Shown: positions 1-8,861 of the stretch, one piece after another
How the letters are laid out: each line of letters opens with the position of its first letter
How positions within the stretch are numbered: position 1 is the first letter of the stretch
NCBI GenBank assembly: GCA_965216445.1
Contig: OZ244166.1
Coordinates: 1,984,001 to 2,048,000, forward strand
Direction: 5' to 3'
DNA length: 64,000 nt
Source: MA-ANB-1 sp965216445
GTDB lineage: Bacteria; Actinomycetota; Acidimicrobiia; Spongiisociales; ZC4RG35
Notes under the pieces: model-generated
Databases searched by the model: none
Seen by the model: only the letters and a program-made list of their open reading frames with translations
Told to the model about the DNA's origin: nothing
Made by a program: the position numbers and the translations under genes

Positions 1-70
1 AAACGTCGGGAGTCCGGGAACGTCGAGCTGTGTAGTGCCCACCCAGCCGGAGAGCTAGAGGAGCTGCCGC
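1..70. other. Non-coding left edge, downstream of infA
   Basis: This short stretch lies 3' of infA on the minus strand. In many bacteria rpmJ or rpsM follows infA, but the reverse complement here does not read as L36 or S13. I see no recognisable gene or strong hairpin in it. Confidence 0.3.
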
Positions 71-298
71 TCAGCGATAACGCCAGACGATACGACCACG
101 GGTTGGGTCGTATGTTGACACTTCTACGTCTACGGAATCTCCGGGGAGTACTCGAATCCCCCGTCCGCGACGCATTTTTCCGGATGGCTTGGCCAGAAGC
201 TCGAATCCACTATCGAGCTTCACCTCAAAAGTCGAGTCTGGGAGCATCTTCACGACGGTGCCCCGCATCCGGATATATTCTTCAGTGTCTTTGGCCAT
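71..298 (-). CDS. infA: Translation initiation factor IF-1
   Basis: This 75-residue protein begins MAKDTEEYIRMRGTVVKMLP and carries the single S1/OB-fold of IF-1, including the LLAKPSGKMRRGRGIRVLPGD segment typical of the family. IF-1 binds the 30S A site and assists IF-2 and IF-3 during initiation. The usual length is 72-73 residues, so the ATG at 298 is the natural start; an upstream in-frame extension to 445 adds 49 unrelated residues and is rejected. It lies 77 bp downstream of the UPF0182 gene on the same strand. The customary ribosomal-protein neighbours are not visible before the window ends. Confidence 0.93.
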   Translation of the reverse strand: MAKDTEEYIRMRGTVVKMLPDSTFEVKLDSGFELLAKPSGKMRRGRGIRVLPGDSVDVEVSTYDPTRGRIVWRYR

Positions 299-375
299 AA
301 ATCCTTCGGTAATCTGGCTGTAACGATAGCCAACCGCGCACTCTGCGAGAACTCCCACCGCGGGGGCGAAGTCGC

Positions 376-3249
376 CTAAGGCGTTGCTGCTCCTTCGAGG
401 ATTGCCTCGATCTCCCCAACCAGGCGCTCGGCTTCCTCGACCCAACGCTGGTAGCCAGCGAGGTCACCAGCAGCAAGAGCGGCTTCAGCATTGGCGAAGG
501 CCGACGAAGCCTGGAGGACCAGTTCCTCTATTGTCTCGCCGTCTGGGATCGGGTCTCCGTCTCCTTCAGTAGCCGTTCCGAATACGAGGGACAATGCTCC
601 ATCGAGAGTGTCAGCCCACTCCACCCTCTCACCGAACACAACGGCGACCCGACGGAACTCGGGGAATCCCCCGCCTTCGGCTTGGAGGAATATGGGCTGG
701 ATATAGAGGAGCGACTCCTCGATCGGAATCACAAGGAGGTCGCCCTTGATCACCTGGGATCCCTGTGAGTCCCAGAGAGTGAACTGCTGGGAGATGTCGG
801 CATCCTGTTCGATACGTTGGCCAACCTGCTCGGTCCCGTCGACGAGTTCTCCCTGGGGCATCCGGTAATCGATCAACCTTCCGTAGCGACCGGGGGTCGA
901 GTCAGCCACGAGGAAACTCGACATGTTCTTCTTGGAAGCCGGTGTGAACGGTTGGAGCAGGAGATACGACAGGTCATCCTCTCCCGGAAGCTTGGTCAAC
1001 ACGTAATAGGGCAGGATGTCATCAATCGGATTGAATGTGTTTTCCGCCGTGAAACGGTCACCAATCAGAAGATTGATGCCCCCTTGTTCGTTGCGGGTGA
1101 TTGTGGATGGGTCAACCGGCAACGACCATGCGTCATTTCCGGTGATCAGCTCCGACTCGGAGGCGACGTGGTATTCGAGGTAAATCTCGGTTTGCATACG
1201 GAATAGATCCTGCGGGTATCGAAGATGCTCTTCCAGCCCTTCCGGCATTTCGGACATTGGCGCAAACAATCCGTCATACGTTCTCGCCCATGCCGCCACC
1301 AGCGGGTCAGCCTCGTCAGCCAGGTAGAAGGTGATATCCCCCTGGTATGCGTCAACGACGGCTTTCACTGAGTTGCGGATGTAGTTGGTGCCGAGGCTCA
1401 CATCGGTTGACCGATCCAAACGGGCTACATCCTGGATTTCCAACGGTGACGAATACGGATACATCGAAGACACCGTGTACAAGTCGAGAACCCACAGAAT
1501 CCGCCCGTTGACTATCACCGGATAAGGGTCGGTGTCCGGGAGGAGGAATGGCGCAACGTTTTGGGCAATTGACATCACATTTCTCTCAACCAGCACCGCG
1601 CTGTCCGGTCGAATCTCTCCCGAAATCAGGAGGTTCAAGTCGCGATACCGGAGTGCGAAGGCAATCTTCTTGAAGATATTGTCGAGAATTACGCCGGCGT
1701 CGCCCTGGTACTCGTTGTAGTCGGTCCCCTCACCGGGAAGAGGCACATCAACCTCCTGCGGCGAGGTTCCGGTCTTGACGTAAACCGGACGACCCTCGGT
1801 GTACGTTTCCCCGAAATACACCCTTGGCTCTTGAAGCTCGAGTCCTGCCACCTCCGCCTGGGGTGGGACGTCCTTGAGTAGGAACCGGGGTTGTCCGTTC
1901 GACTCGACGACATTGGCCTCGTTGACGACCGCACCAAGACCGTGCGTGTAGAAGAGTCTTTGGTTCTGCCAGTCTTCACGGGGCAGGGCGGTCTCCTCCA
2001 GCTCTCTGACCGACAACATCACCTGCGTGGGGTTACCGGAGTCGTCGACATACCGATCCGTATCCACCCGGCTCAATGAGTAATACGGCCTCAGCTCCTG
2101 GAAGTTCTGATACGTGCGGGGGAGCACCGACGTATCCCAGAGCCTCAGATTGTCGATGATGAGGCGGTTAGCTTCGATTCCGTCGGCATCCAGGTCGTCA
2201 GACGCCGCGAAATCGCGAACCTCAACCTCATCGAGGCCGTATGCCATGGTTGTGAATTCGAGGTTGTGGGCGATGAACTCGCGGTCCTTGTCCAGCTGCT
2301 GGGGAGCCACCTGAAATCTCTGAATCACGGTCGGGTAGATAGTTCCCGCTGCGATCGCAACCACCAGCCAGGAAATCACGGTCACTATGGACAGAGTCCA
2401 ACCACGCCGCCAAATGTTGACGACGAAGATCACCGCGGCAACCAACGCAACGGCGATCAGCAATCGAAGTGCCGGCAAGCGGGCGTTGACATCAGTGAAA
2501 CCGGGTCCGAAGAAAGCCGGTTCCGACCGACCGGAAAGCAGTAGGCCATACATGTCGAGGCGGTAGATGACCGCCCTGATGAGGGCGAGAATGGCCAGCA
2601 TGATGAGTATGTGAGTCTTTGTGCCGTCGGTGACATTGAAACCGCGTCCGCTCAGGCGGATCCCGCCGTTGAAGTAGTGCACAACCAATACAACGACCAG
2701 CGTGAGGAGAAATAGGTTGAATAGCCAGTCGAGAACCGTGTTGAAGAAGGGCAGCTGGAACATGTAGAGGCTCAGGTCTGACCCAAAGATTGGGTCAGTC
2801 ACACCGAAGTCCTCGCCGTTCTGGAACAGAAAGAACTCGTCGCGCCATGCCGATGCTGCAAGACCAAGCAAGAGAGCGAGCACTCCACTTACGATCAGAC
2901 GAACCTGGCGAAGTCTCGGTTCGACCCACTCCCGGAAGCGTTCGATCAGCTCTTCTTCCTCCGTTAGATCGAAGGGAACCCACCGGGGCGAAAAGCGATC
3001 GGCGAGTCGCAAGCTTATCCATATGACCCCGAACGCGACGACCACACCAATCGCACCGAGGAGAATCGACATCCCCCAGTTCTTGAGCCAGACGGATTCG
3101 TAACCAATTGAGTCGAACCACAAGAAGTCAGTCCACAACGAACCGGCGGCGGTGAGCACCAGATAGATGGCCGTGACAATCCCCAGAATGATGGAGATAG
3201 GACGGCGGCGGTCGGGGGCAGCTGACCCTGTTGGAACCCTGGTGAACAT
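376..3249 (-). CDS. UPF0182 family large membrane protein
   Basis: The protein has about 957 residues from the ATG at 3249. A GTG at 3345 would add 32 residues, and neither start has a clear ribosome-binding site. The N-terminal third holds about seven hydrophobic segments, starting RRPISIILGIVTAIYLVLTA, followed by a large soluble domain containing LSRVDTDRY and the family-typical run ending NYIRNSVKAVVDAYQG. The extreme C-terminus is a helical segment rich in Ala and Glu. UPF0182 proteins are conserved across Actinobacteria and often sit near a PDZ/Lon protease, as here at 5.8 kb; their biochemical role is unknown. Length matches the family (about 900-1000 residues). Confidence 0.93.
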   Translation of the reverse strand: MFTRVPTGSAAPDRRRPISIILGIVTAIYLVLTAAGSLWTDFLWFDSIGYESVWLKNWGMSILLGAIGVVVAFGVIWISLRLADRFSPRWVPFDLTEEEELIERFREWVEPRLRQVRLIVSGVLALLLGLAASAWRDEFFLFQNGEDFGVTDPIFGSDLSLYMFQLPFFNTVLDWLFNLFLLTLVVVLVVHYFNGGIRLSGRGFNVTDGTKTHILIMLAILALIRAVIYRLDMYGLLLSGRSEPAFFGPGFTDVNARLPALRLLIAVALVAAVIFVVNIWRRGWTLSIVTVISWLVVAIAAGTIYPTVIQRFQVAPQQLDKDREFIAHNLEFTTMAYGLDEVEVRDFAASDDLDADGIEANRLIIDNLRLWDTSVLPRTYQNFQELRPYYSLSRVDTDRYVDDSGNPTQVMLSVRELEETALPREDWQNQRLFYTHGLGAVVNEANVVESNGQPRFLLKDVPPQAEVAGLELQEPRVYFGETYTEGRPVYVKTGTSPQEVDVPLPGEGTDYNEYQGDAGVILDNIFKKIAFALRYRDLNLLISGEIRPDSAVLVERNVMSIAQNVAPFLLPDTDPYPVIVNGRILWVLDLYTVSSMYPYSSPLEIQDVARLDRSTDVSLGTNYIRNSVKAVVDAYQGDITFYLADEADPLVAAWARTYDGLFAPMSEMPEGLEEHLRYPQDLFRMQTEIYLEYHVASESELITGNDAWSLPVDPSTITRNEQGGINLLIGDRFTAENTFNPIDDILPYYVLTKLPGEDDLSYLLLQPFTPASKKNMSSFLVADSTPGRYGRLIDYRMPQGELVDGTEQVGQRIEQDADISQQFTLWDSQGSQVIKGDLLVIPIEESLLYIQPIFLQAEGGGFPEFRRVAVVFGERVEWADTLDGALSLVFGTATEGDGDPIPDGETIEELVLQASSAFANAEAALAAGDLAGYQRWVEEAERLVGEIEAILEGAATP

Positions 3250-3660
3250 TGCGGCTGAGTGTACGTCTATCTCTCCGGCTAATTCTTGAGAAGCGATCGG
3301 CAACCCTTCGGGCTGCTTGTCTGCACGAGTCAGGGAGGTGCTCACCCACCAAAGCTCAACTTGGAGAGGTCTCAGCCCCCTTCCGACCCGAATCTACGGT
3401 TCGGCCCACCTTCCCCATTCGTCTTACGACTCTGGGGAAGGAGCTGGCTTCGAATCTCCCTCCGCTTGCGGCCGTCCTCCCAGAGACGGAGTCGAATGGG
3501 AGGAAGGTCCCTGCGCGAGGCGAAGCCGAGTGGAGGTAGGAGGGACTGAGACTCCCCAACGAAGCCGTGCGCCGCGAGATGCCTACCCACTAGAGCTGGA
3601 AAACGGGCTCACCTACCACCCTCTCCCCTTCGCTAGCGCTCAGGGGTACTCCCTCCATTT

Positions 3661-3747
3661 CGTCTTCGACTCTGGAGGGAGAGAGTGAAAGTCGTCGAAG
3701 TCGAATGGGTGGAAGGTTCCTACCCGAGTCTCTCCCTCCGCTTGCGG
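3661..3747 (+). repeat. 87-bp repeat, copy 1
   Basis: Near-identical to 3856-3942 (one substitution, at 3688 versus 3883). Its right end overlaps the 49-bp repeat that begins at 3731, so the two repeat families are parts of one longer tandem unit. Confidence 0.85.
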
Positions 3748-3855
3748 CCGTCCTCCCAGAGACGGAGTCGAATGGGAGGTGCCGACGCACTAGAACTCCA
3801 CCAGGGGAGTCTCATACCACCCTCCCCCTCACTTCGTTCGGGTACTCCCTCCATT

Positions 3856-3942
3856 CGTCTTCGACTCTGGAGGGAGAGAGTCAAAGTCGTCGAAGTCGAA
3901 TGGGTGGAAGGTTCCTACCCGAGTCTCTCCCTCCGCTTGCGG
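3856..3942 (+). repeat. 87-bp repeat, copy 2
   Basis: Second copy of 3661-3747 at a 195-bp offset. It diverges abruptly after the CTTGCGG end, where copy 1 continues into the 49-bp repeat. Confidence 0.85.
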
Positions 3943-4027
3943 AGGGAGTACCGGCGACGAAGGAGCCGGGGAGGGTGGAAGGCTCTCACCAACAAAGGTC
4001 CACCAGGTAGCGCAACGGCCGGGAGGG

Positions 4028-5779
4028 CTATATCGCCAGTGTGCACTCGCACCCGGGGTGGATCGGAGGTGGGTTCGAACCCGGGTCAGACGCAGCTTCA
4101 CGACAAGCGCTGCATGGGTTTCCTGACGGTACCCATGCCAGCGTCTCACCTTTGGCCGAGTCAACAAAACCCTTATGAAACCCAGCTAGTGAGAGGTGAT
4201 GGATTCTTCTTTCCGCTTCGTCGGTTCGCCAGCCCCGGAAGACCCGGGACGCGGCAGACTGCCTCTCTCTTTGACCGTCACCAGCTGACTCCAACTCGGC
4301 CTTCAACGCACTCACCAAAGCTGCGCCAAACTCCTCTGCGGCGTCGGTGCTTGGCGTTGCCGGGCGTTTCAGCTTCTTCTCAGCCATCGTCTCAGCAGAA
4401 TCGTGGCCCGCGCTGTAGCTCTCGGCCCACAGCGTGATGAGATCGGCACGAAGTGTCTCCGATATCGATTTCTGATCTGGCTTCCATTCTGCCGAGGTCC
4501 TCAAGCCGTCGAGTGCAATGTTCTGCGCGTCGGTAACGGCCTTCTTGATGCCCCGCAATGCCCGATTGCTGATCGGGAGCAACGCAGCATCGCGGTTCTC
4601 GATGAGATCGTCGGCTGACCGCATTGCGGGCGCCGCTGTAGCGGACTTCGCTTTCGACTGAGTCTTCTTCGGAACGGTCTCGGCGGTTGACTGTTTTGCC
4701 TGTGTTGTGCCGGTGTCAGGTGTCCGTAACGATGCGAACAGAGCGTCGACGTCGTCAGCGGAGTCGTTTCCGGGAGATTCGGGGGCTGCAACAGGTTCCT
4801 TTGCGGGTTCTTCGGGTTCGGGTTGAACCTGGGGGGAGTCGGTGGGCGATGCGACTGGCGGTGGCTTCTCGACCTCTATCTCCGGAGCCGTGGGTCGCTC
4901 AAGCGTTTCCGTCGGCAGCGGCTCTTCCCGAATAACCCTGACTGTCTCGCCCGGTTCCCAATGAAGCGCCTGCTCTGGTTCGTCAGTCACTGCTCGTTCC
5001 GACGGCACCACGCGAACTGATGTGTCCGATGTGCGGGAGAGATTCAGGTCTTCCCGTTTCGCTTCGAGTGTCCCCTCCATCTGGCTCAGAGCGGCTCGAA
5101 CTCCCTCTAGTTCCTCCATCAGTTCTTCACGCCGTTGTTCAAGCGCTCTGGTGCGTTCCTGGCTGGCCTCGGCCTGCCTTCGGGCCTGCTCCAACATCTC
5201 GTCACGCGCCCGCTCAGCTTCTGCGGCCGACTTCTCAGCGTCCATCGCTGCCGATCGGAGCATGTCCTCTGCTTCGCGGCGCGCGCTCGAAACCAATCGA
5301 TGCGCCTCGCGTTCGGCTTCGCCTGTGATCGTGATCGCGTCGCGTTCTGCGTTCTCGACCAGTCGGTCCACTTCTGTCACAGCCTGAGTCAGCAGCTCCG
5401 TGCCAGTTGACCAAGCGTCGCCACGCAGAGCCTCGGCGTCGTTCTTTGCATCCTTCTTCAACTTTTCGGACTCGGCCATTGACTCGGATCGCCAACGCGC
5501 GGCGTCGGCGCTGGCGCGCTCTCGCATGGTTTCCGCCGCTTCACGAGCCGACTCGAGCACAGCAGTGACCTCGCGTCCAACGGACTCGAACTCTGACTTG
5601 AGGTCGCGGTCAGCAAAATCGCCCAGCCGAGCAGCGAGGCGTGCGCGGTCCGCTTCAAGCGCTTCGACCTTCACTGCCAAATCGGAGAGAAAGGCCTCTA
5701 CTTCGGATTGATCTGCGCCACGGAGCACGGTGCGGAACTTTGCGCCGCGGATGGAGTCGGGGGTCAAATCGGGAGGCAT
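4028..5779 (-). CDS. DivIVA-domain coiled-coil protein with C-terminal Cys/His motif
   Basis: This protein has 583 residues from ATG 5779 (MPPDLTPDSIRGAKFRTVLR); upstream codons to 5863 lack DivIVA similarity. Residues 1-60 match the DivIVA N-terminal membrane-curvature domain (TPDSI, F, GADQSEVEAFLSDL). Residues 60 to about 260 are a long Ala/Glu/Arg coiled coil, as in Wag31/SepIVA-like proteins that organise polar growth or septation. A Pro/Glu linker follows, then a distinct about 170-residue C-terminal domain ending in C556-x2-C559 ... H574-P-x-C577-x-C579. That Cys/His layout resembles the tail of phage Mu gpF/SPP1 gp7-type head morphogenesis proteins, which is unexpected in DivIVA proteins. 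DivIVA assignment is solid; the tail assignment is inference. No phage genes are adjacent. Confidence 0.85.
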   Translation of the reverse strand: MPPDLTPDSIRGAKFRTVLRGADQSEVEAFLSDLAVKVEALEADRARLAARLGDFADRDLKSEFESVGREVTAVLESAREAAETMRERASADAARWRSESMAESEKLKKDAKNDAEALRGDAWSTGTELLTQAVTEVDRLVENAERDAITITGEAEREAHRLVSSARREAEDMLRSAAMDAEKSAAEAERARDEMLEQARRQAEASQERTRALEQRREELMEELEGVRAALSQMEGTLEAKREDLNLSRTSDTSVRVVPSERAVTDEPEQALHWEPGETVRVIREEPLPTETLERPTAPEIEVEKPPPVASPTDSPQVQPEPEEPAKEPVAAPESPGNDSADDVDALFASLRTPDTGTTQAKQSTAETVPKKTQSKAKSATAAPAMRSADDLIENRDAALLPISNRALRGIKKAVTDAQNIALDGLRTSAEWKPDQKSISETLRADLITLWAESYSAGHDSAETMAEKKLKRPATPSTDAAEEFGAALVSALKAELESAGDGQRERQSAASRVFRGWRTDEAERRIHHLSLAGFHKGFVDSAKGETLAWVPSGNPCSACREAASDPGSNPPPIHPGCECTLAI

Positions 5780-5822
5780 CGTCTTAGAAGATACCGATGC
5801 TGGCCCGATTTCCTGTCGATTG

Positions 5823-6836
5823 TCAGGCCGATTCGAGGTTTTCGAGGAAGGCGACGGCCTCATCGATATTGGCTATAGGGATGATTTCGATGTCGTCACG
5901 ATCCGCCGTGAGAGCTTCTTCGTAGTTGCCAGCCGGAACCATGATGTAGGAGGCCCCTGCCGCCTCGGCTCCTGCGACCTTCTGTCGAACACCGCCAATG
6001 TTGCCAACGGAACCATCGAGTTGAATGGTCCCGGTTCCGGCGATGACATTGCCTTTGGTCATCTCACCCGGGGTAAGGGTGTCGATGATGGCCAAGGCGT
6101 GCATCATGCCCGCCGAGGGACCACCGACATTGCCCGCCTCTATCGCCACGGGGAACGGCGGATCATTGAGTTGACGCACAACTATTCCAATTATTGGCGA
6201 GTCCGGATCGTCATCCCGAGCCGCGAGTGTCAGGGCGACTTCTTGTTCGGAACCCTCCCGGGTTATCCCAAGAGTCACCTCGTCGCCAGGGGCATAAGCT
6301 TCGAGCGCGTCGGTCAGATCTGTCGACCTGATGATTTCCACGTCGCCAACCGAGTTGATTGAGTCGCCCGGTTTGAGCACGCCATCCGCTGGGAGCGCCT
6401 CGAGAATCTCAGTCACGATCACGTCTACAGGCACCATCTCGATGCCGAGCTCCGTCAGAGCCACTGCTATTGCCCGCTCCTGCGAGTCGTCCATTTGGGT
6501 CAGAACCCGCTCTCGATAGGCCTCATCGGTTTCGTCTGGTGGACGGACGTTCTCCTTGCGGACCAGGTCGATCGACGGGTCGAATCCTGCGATCAGAGCT
6601 TCAAACACGTTTACGTCCTGGCTGACGACCGTGAGCATCAACAATTCCCCGTCAGGGGTGTAAATCTCACGACCGTCGATATCAACTGCGTCGGCAGCGT
6701 CGGAAACTGGGCCTGCGGACCAGGCGAGATACGGCAGTTCGACATTCCAAAGAAGCAGCGTCAGCACTCCCAAAAAGAGGAGAAAACTTGCTGCATACTT
6801 CGGCCACGAGGGTTCGGTGCGGGGCTGTGGTTGCAC
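5823..6836 (-). CDS. YlbL-type membrane-anchored PDZ/Lon serine protease
   Basis: The protein has 337 residues. One transmembrane helix at about 14-32 is followed by an extracytoplasmic region, a PDZ domain at about 130-205 (ADGVLKPGDSINSVGDVEI) and a Lon (S16) protease domain at about 215-330. The catalytic dyad is visible as S241 in GGPSAGMM and K286 in GGVRQKVAGA. YlbL-family proteins are common in Gram-positive bacteria, where they act as processing or quality-control proteases at the membrane. It lies 43 bp upstream of the DivIVA-like gene on the same strand, so the two are probably co-transcribed. Confidence 0.92.
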   Translation of the reverse strand: MQPQPRTEPSWPKYAASFLLFLGVLTLLLWNVELPYLAWSAGPVSDAADAVDIDGREIYTPDGELLMLTVVSQDVNVFEALIAGFDPSIDLVRKENVRPPDETDEAYRERVLTQMDDSQERAIAVALTELGIEMVPVDVIVTEILEALPADGVLKPGDSINSVGDVEIIRSTDLTDALEAYAPGDEVTLGITREGSEQEVALTLAARDDDPDSPIIGIVVRQLNDPPFPVAIEAGNVGGPSAGMMHALAIIDTLTPGEMTKGNVIAGTGTIQLDGSVGNIGGVRQKVAGAEAAGASYIMVPAGNYEEALTADRDDIEIIPIANIDEAVAFLENLESA

Positions 6837-6907
6837 GATGAAAATGGTAACGCTCGCCTAGGGTTACAGGTCTTAGATGTCCTACGCCCACCGGGAGTTC
6901 CCAAAAA

Positions 6908-7483
6908 ATGACAACGGCTTCACTCGCCAGCAAGGCCCTGCCAAGAAACGCCGCAACTGCGATCTTTCTCGTTGTTTCGGCTGCTGCACTCACCGCTCTA
7001 GCCGCCCAGTGGCGAATAGTTCTCCCCTTCACACCGGTACCGATTACCGGTCAAACCTTTGCTGTGTTGCTGACCGGCGCTGCCCTGGGCATGCGGCTCG
7101 GTATGGCCGGACAGTTGCTCTATGTCGCGGCAGGAGCACTCGGTGCCCCTGTGTTCACCGAGGCAAGCGGCGGCATCGAGGTGATTCAGGGGGCAACCGG
7201 TGGTTATCTGATCGGTTTCATTTTTGCCGCCGGCTTCATCGGCTGGATGGCCGAGCGCCGCCACGACAGGACGTTCTCGAAGATGTTCACCGCCTTCATC
7301 ATGGGATCATTGGTCATATACGCCTTCGGCGCGGTTGGCCTGATGGCAGCTACCGAAATGTCACTGAATGAGGCCATTGCCGCCGGTGTCGTCCCGTTCG
7401 TATTCGGCGACATTCTCAAAGCCACAGCGGCCGGGCTCATCCTGCCCGGAGCCTGGAGGCTTCTGGGCGACTCCGGGGCCTGA
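6908..7483 (+). CDS. bioY: Biotin ECF transporter S component BioY
   Basis: A 191-residue integral membrane protein with about six hydrophobic segments. The BioY signature is clear: PFTPVPITGQTFAVLLTGA and the glycine-rich LLYVAAGALGAPVF segment. BioY binds biotin and works alone or with an ECF energising module; no EcfA/EcfT genes are adjacent. It is divergent from ylbL with a 71-bp gap in which I see no biotin-operator palindrome. The next gene starts 2 bp after its stop, indicating co-transcription. Confidence 0.94.
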   Translation: MTTASLASKALPRNAATAIFLVVSAAALTALAAQWRIVLPFTPVPITGQTFAVLLTGAALGMRLGMAGQLLYVAAGALGAPVFTEASGGIEVIQGATGGYLIGFIFAAGFIGWMAERRHDRTFSKMFTAFIMGSLVIYAFGAVGLMAATEMSLNEAIAAGVVPFVFGDILKATAAGLILPGAWRLLGDSGA

Positions 7484-7485
7484 AC

Positions 7486-7974
7486 GTGAACGACCCGGCG
7501 GATCGGCTACCGGTTTCGATCGCCTTCGAAGACATCTCCAACCCGGACTTCGCCGACGCGGTCATCGTTGCCATCCCAGAATCTCCCCACCCGATCGTCG
7601 ACAGTCCCGAGTGGTGGGCGAGACAGGTTTTCAGTGTCCGCTCCGCTCCCGCTTGGGTGACATTCCTCCTTGGGCTCCGACAACTCCTCGTTGGCCTGAT
7701 AGGAATCAACCGAGCAACGGAAGGCGTGTTCGACATTGCGCGTGAAGAAGGCAACGAGGCTCTCATCTCGACCGATGACACCCACCTCGACTTCAGAGCG
7801 GCAGTCGCGATCTACCCGGAAAGACGCTTACTCCAGGTCACAACTGTGGTCAGGCTCCACGGATGGCGGGGTCGGCTCTACTTCCTGCCGGTTTCGGTCC
7901 TACATGGGCCGGTTACGCGCTCGATGGCAAAGCGGGCCGTGAGGAACTTCGTGAACCGAGTGTCGACCGTCTAG
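7486..7974 (+). CDS. DUF2867 family protein
   Basis: A 162-residue protein starting at GTG 7486. It matches the general pattern of DUF2867 proteins: an N-terminal DAVIVAIP stretch, a WW-containing PEWWARQVFSVRSAPAWV segment, and a C-terminal HGPVTRSMAKRAVRNFV tail. Proteins of this family are small, lack a known reaction and are often encoded beside SDR or redox genes. Here it follows bioY by 2 bp. Its 3' end overlaps by 4 bp the end of the convergent dehalogenase gene. Confidence 0.7.
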   Translation: MNDPADRLPVSIAFEDISNPDFADAVIVAIPESPHPIVDSPEWWARQVFSVRSAPAWVTFLLGLRQLLVGLIGINRATEGVFDIAREEGNEALISTDDTHLDFRAAVAIYPERRLLQVTTVVRLHGWRGRLYFLPVSVLHGPVTRSMAKRAVRNFVNRVSTV

Positions 7975-8861
7975 GAGCCCACGAACCTGATTGCCGCGGC
8001 GATTTCGGCAGGCACCTCTTCCTGGAGGAAGTGTCCCGCCTCCGTTTCAGTGACAACAGCATCAGGCAAGAGTCGTTGGTGCCGTTTCAGTAGACGCCCC
8101 AGCACAGGGTCCTTGTTGCCCCAGACGATGGCGGAGGGTCCGGAGAAATCTTCCATGAAATTCTTGATCTCCTCGAGCGGACCTACCGACGGATGGTCGA
8201 GAGTGCTCGGGACCATGCCGACGAGGGCCGCAACTGCGTCGTTGCCTCTCTTGAGAGACAGCGGGTATTTGTAGGCCCTGGACACGGCACCCGAGATCGA
8301 TCTCCGATCACCTTGAGCCAGGCCGAGCGCCCTTTGCGGCAAACCGAGGTACTTGGAAGCCAGTCGACCTGCCCCCGTCCCGAACACCTTGTGGAACGTT
8401 GTCGGTTTGAACCCGGCCTTCGGCGGGAGCAGGGAGGTGTTCATCACGACTGCACCGGTCATCAGCCCCGGATGCAGGCTCATGGCATGCATCCCGATCG
8501 GCCCTCCCCAGTCCTGAACCACAGCAACGACATCCTCGAGCTCGAGCGCACCGACGACCGACGCCATCCAGCCGGAGTGGTTTCTGAGTGAATGCTGGTC
8601 GGCCGAGGACGGGCGGTCACTGAATCCCAGGCCAACCAGGTCCGGCATGATCAGGCGGAACGGTTCACCATGAAGTTCCCTGACCACTTTGCGGTACAGG
8701 AATCCCCAGGTCGGATTGCCGTGAAAGAGGACAACGGGACGGCCCACGCCTGCCTCCATCACATGAACCTTGAGACCACCTTCGACTTCGACCATGTAGC
8801 GATCGAATGGGACCAGGGGTGCCAGCCAATCAGGCAGGGCCGGAGGTTCGAGTCGATCCAC
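7971..8861 (-). CDS. Haloalkane dehalogenase-like alpha/beta hydrolase (HLD-III pattern)
   Basis: A 296-residue protein with GTG start at 8861 overlapping the end of livG. The alpha/beta-hydrolase landmarks are HGNPTW (N49, W52), nucleophile D117 in VVQDWGGP followed by W118, D251 in WGNKDPV and H277 in EAGHFLQEE. Nucleophile Asp plus the N49/W118 pair are the halide-binding features of haloalkane dehalogenases, and the Asp-His-Asp triad with Asn-Trp fits subfamily HLD-III. Such enzymes hydrolyse C-halogen bonds to alcohols; epoxide or ester hydrolase activity cannot be excluded. It is the last gene of the liv-like operon. Confidence 0.82.
   Translation of the reverse strand: MDRLEPPALPDWLAPLVPFDRYMVEVEGGLKVHVMEAGVGRPVVLFHGNPTWGFLYRKVVRELHGEPFRLIMPDLVGLGFSDRPSSADQHSLRNHSGWMASVVGALELEDVVAVVQDWGGPIGMHAMSLHPGLMTGAVVMNTSLLPPKAGFKPTTFHKVFGTGAGRLASKYLGLPQRALGLAQGDRRSISGAVSRAYKYPLSLKRGNDAVAALVGMVPSTLDHPSVGPLEEIKNFMEDFSGPSAIVWGNKDPVLGRLLKRHQRLLPDAVVTETEAGHFLQEEVPAEIAAAIRFVGS

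Larger units (their letters stand above)
3421..3960. repeat. Imperfect tandem repeat block between UPF0182 and divIVA-like genes
   Basis: This lies in a 778-bp stretch (3250-4027) with no convincing gene. A 49-bp segment at 3455-3503 recurs exactly at 3731-3779. An approximately 87-bp segment at 3661-3747 recurs at 3856-3942, offset exactly 195 bp, with one substitution; just upstream a T is inserted or lost. Looser similarity shows that about 3579-3779 and 3780-3942 are two copies of a unit of roughly 195-200 bp with a degenerate third copy on the left. Stems formed by CTTCGACTCTGGAGGG-like and CGAAGTCGAATGGG-like runs recur inside each unit. Open frames crossing it simply translate the repeats and are not genes. 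Confidence 0.85.

Noticed and set aside
3249..4010. Overlapping open frames on both strands in the repeat block
   Set aside because: They translate the tandem repeats, giving repeated Pro/Leu/Ser-rich peptides, lack ribosome-binding sites and resemble nothing known.
4060..4095. GGGTTCGAACCCGGGTC resembles a tRNA T-loop and stem
   Set aside because: It lies inside the DivIVA-like coding sequence, encoding the conserved GSNPPP-HPGC tail, and no matching acceptor, D or anticodon arms surround it.
6837..6907. Possible biotin operator upstream of bioY
   Set aside because: No extended inverted repeat with BirA/BioR-like half-sites is visible in the 71-bp interval.
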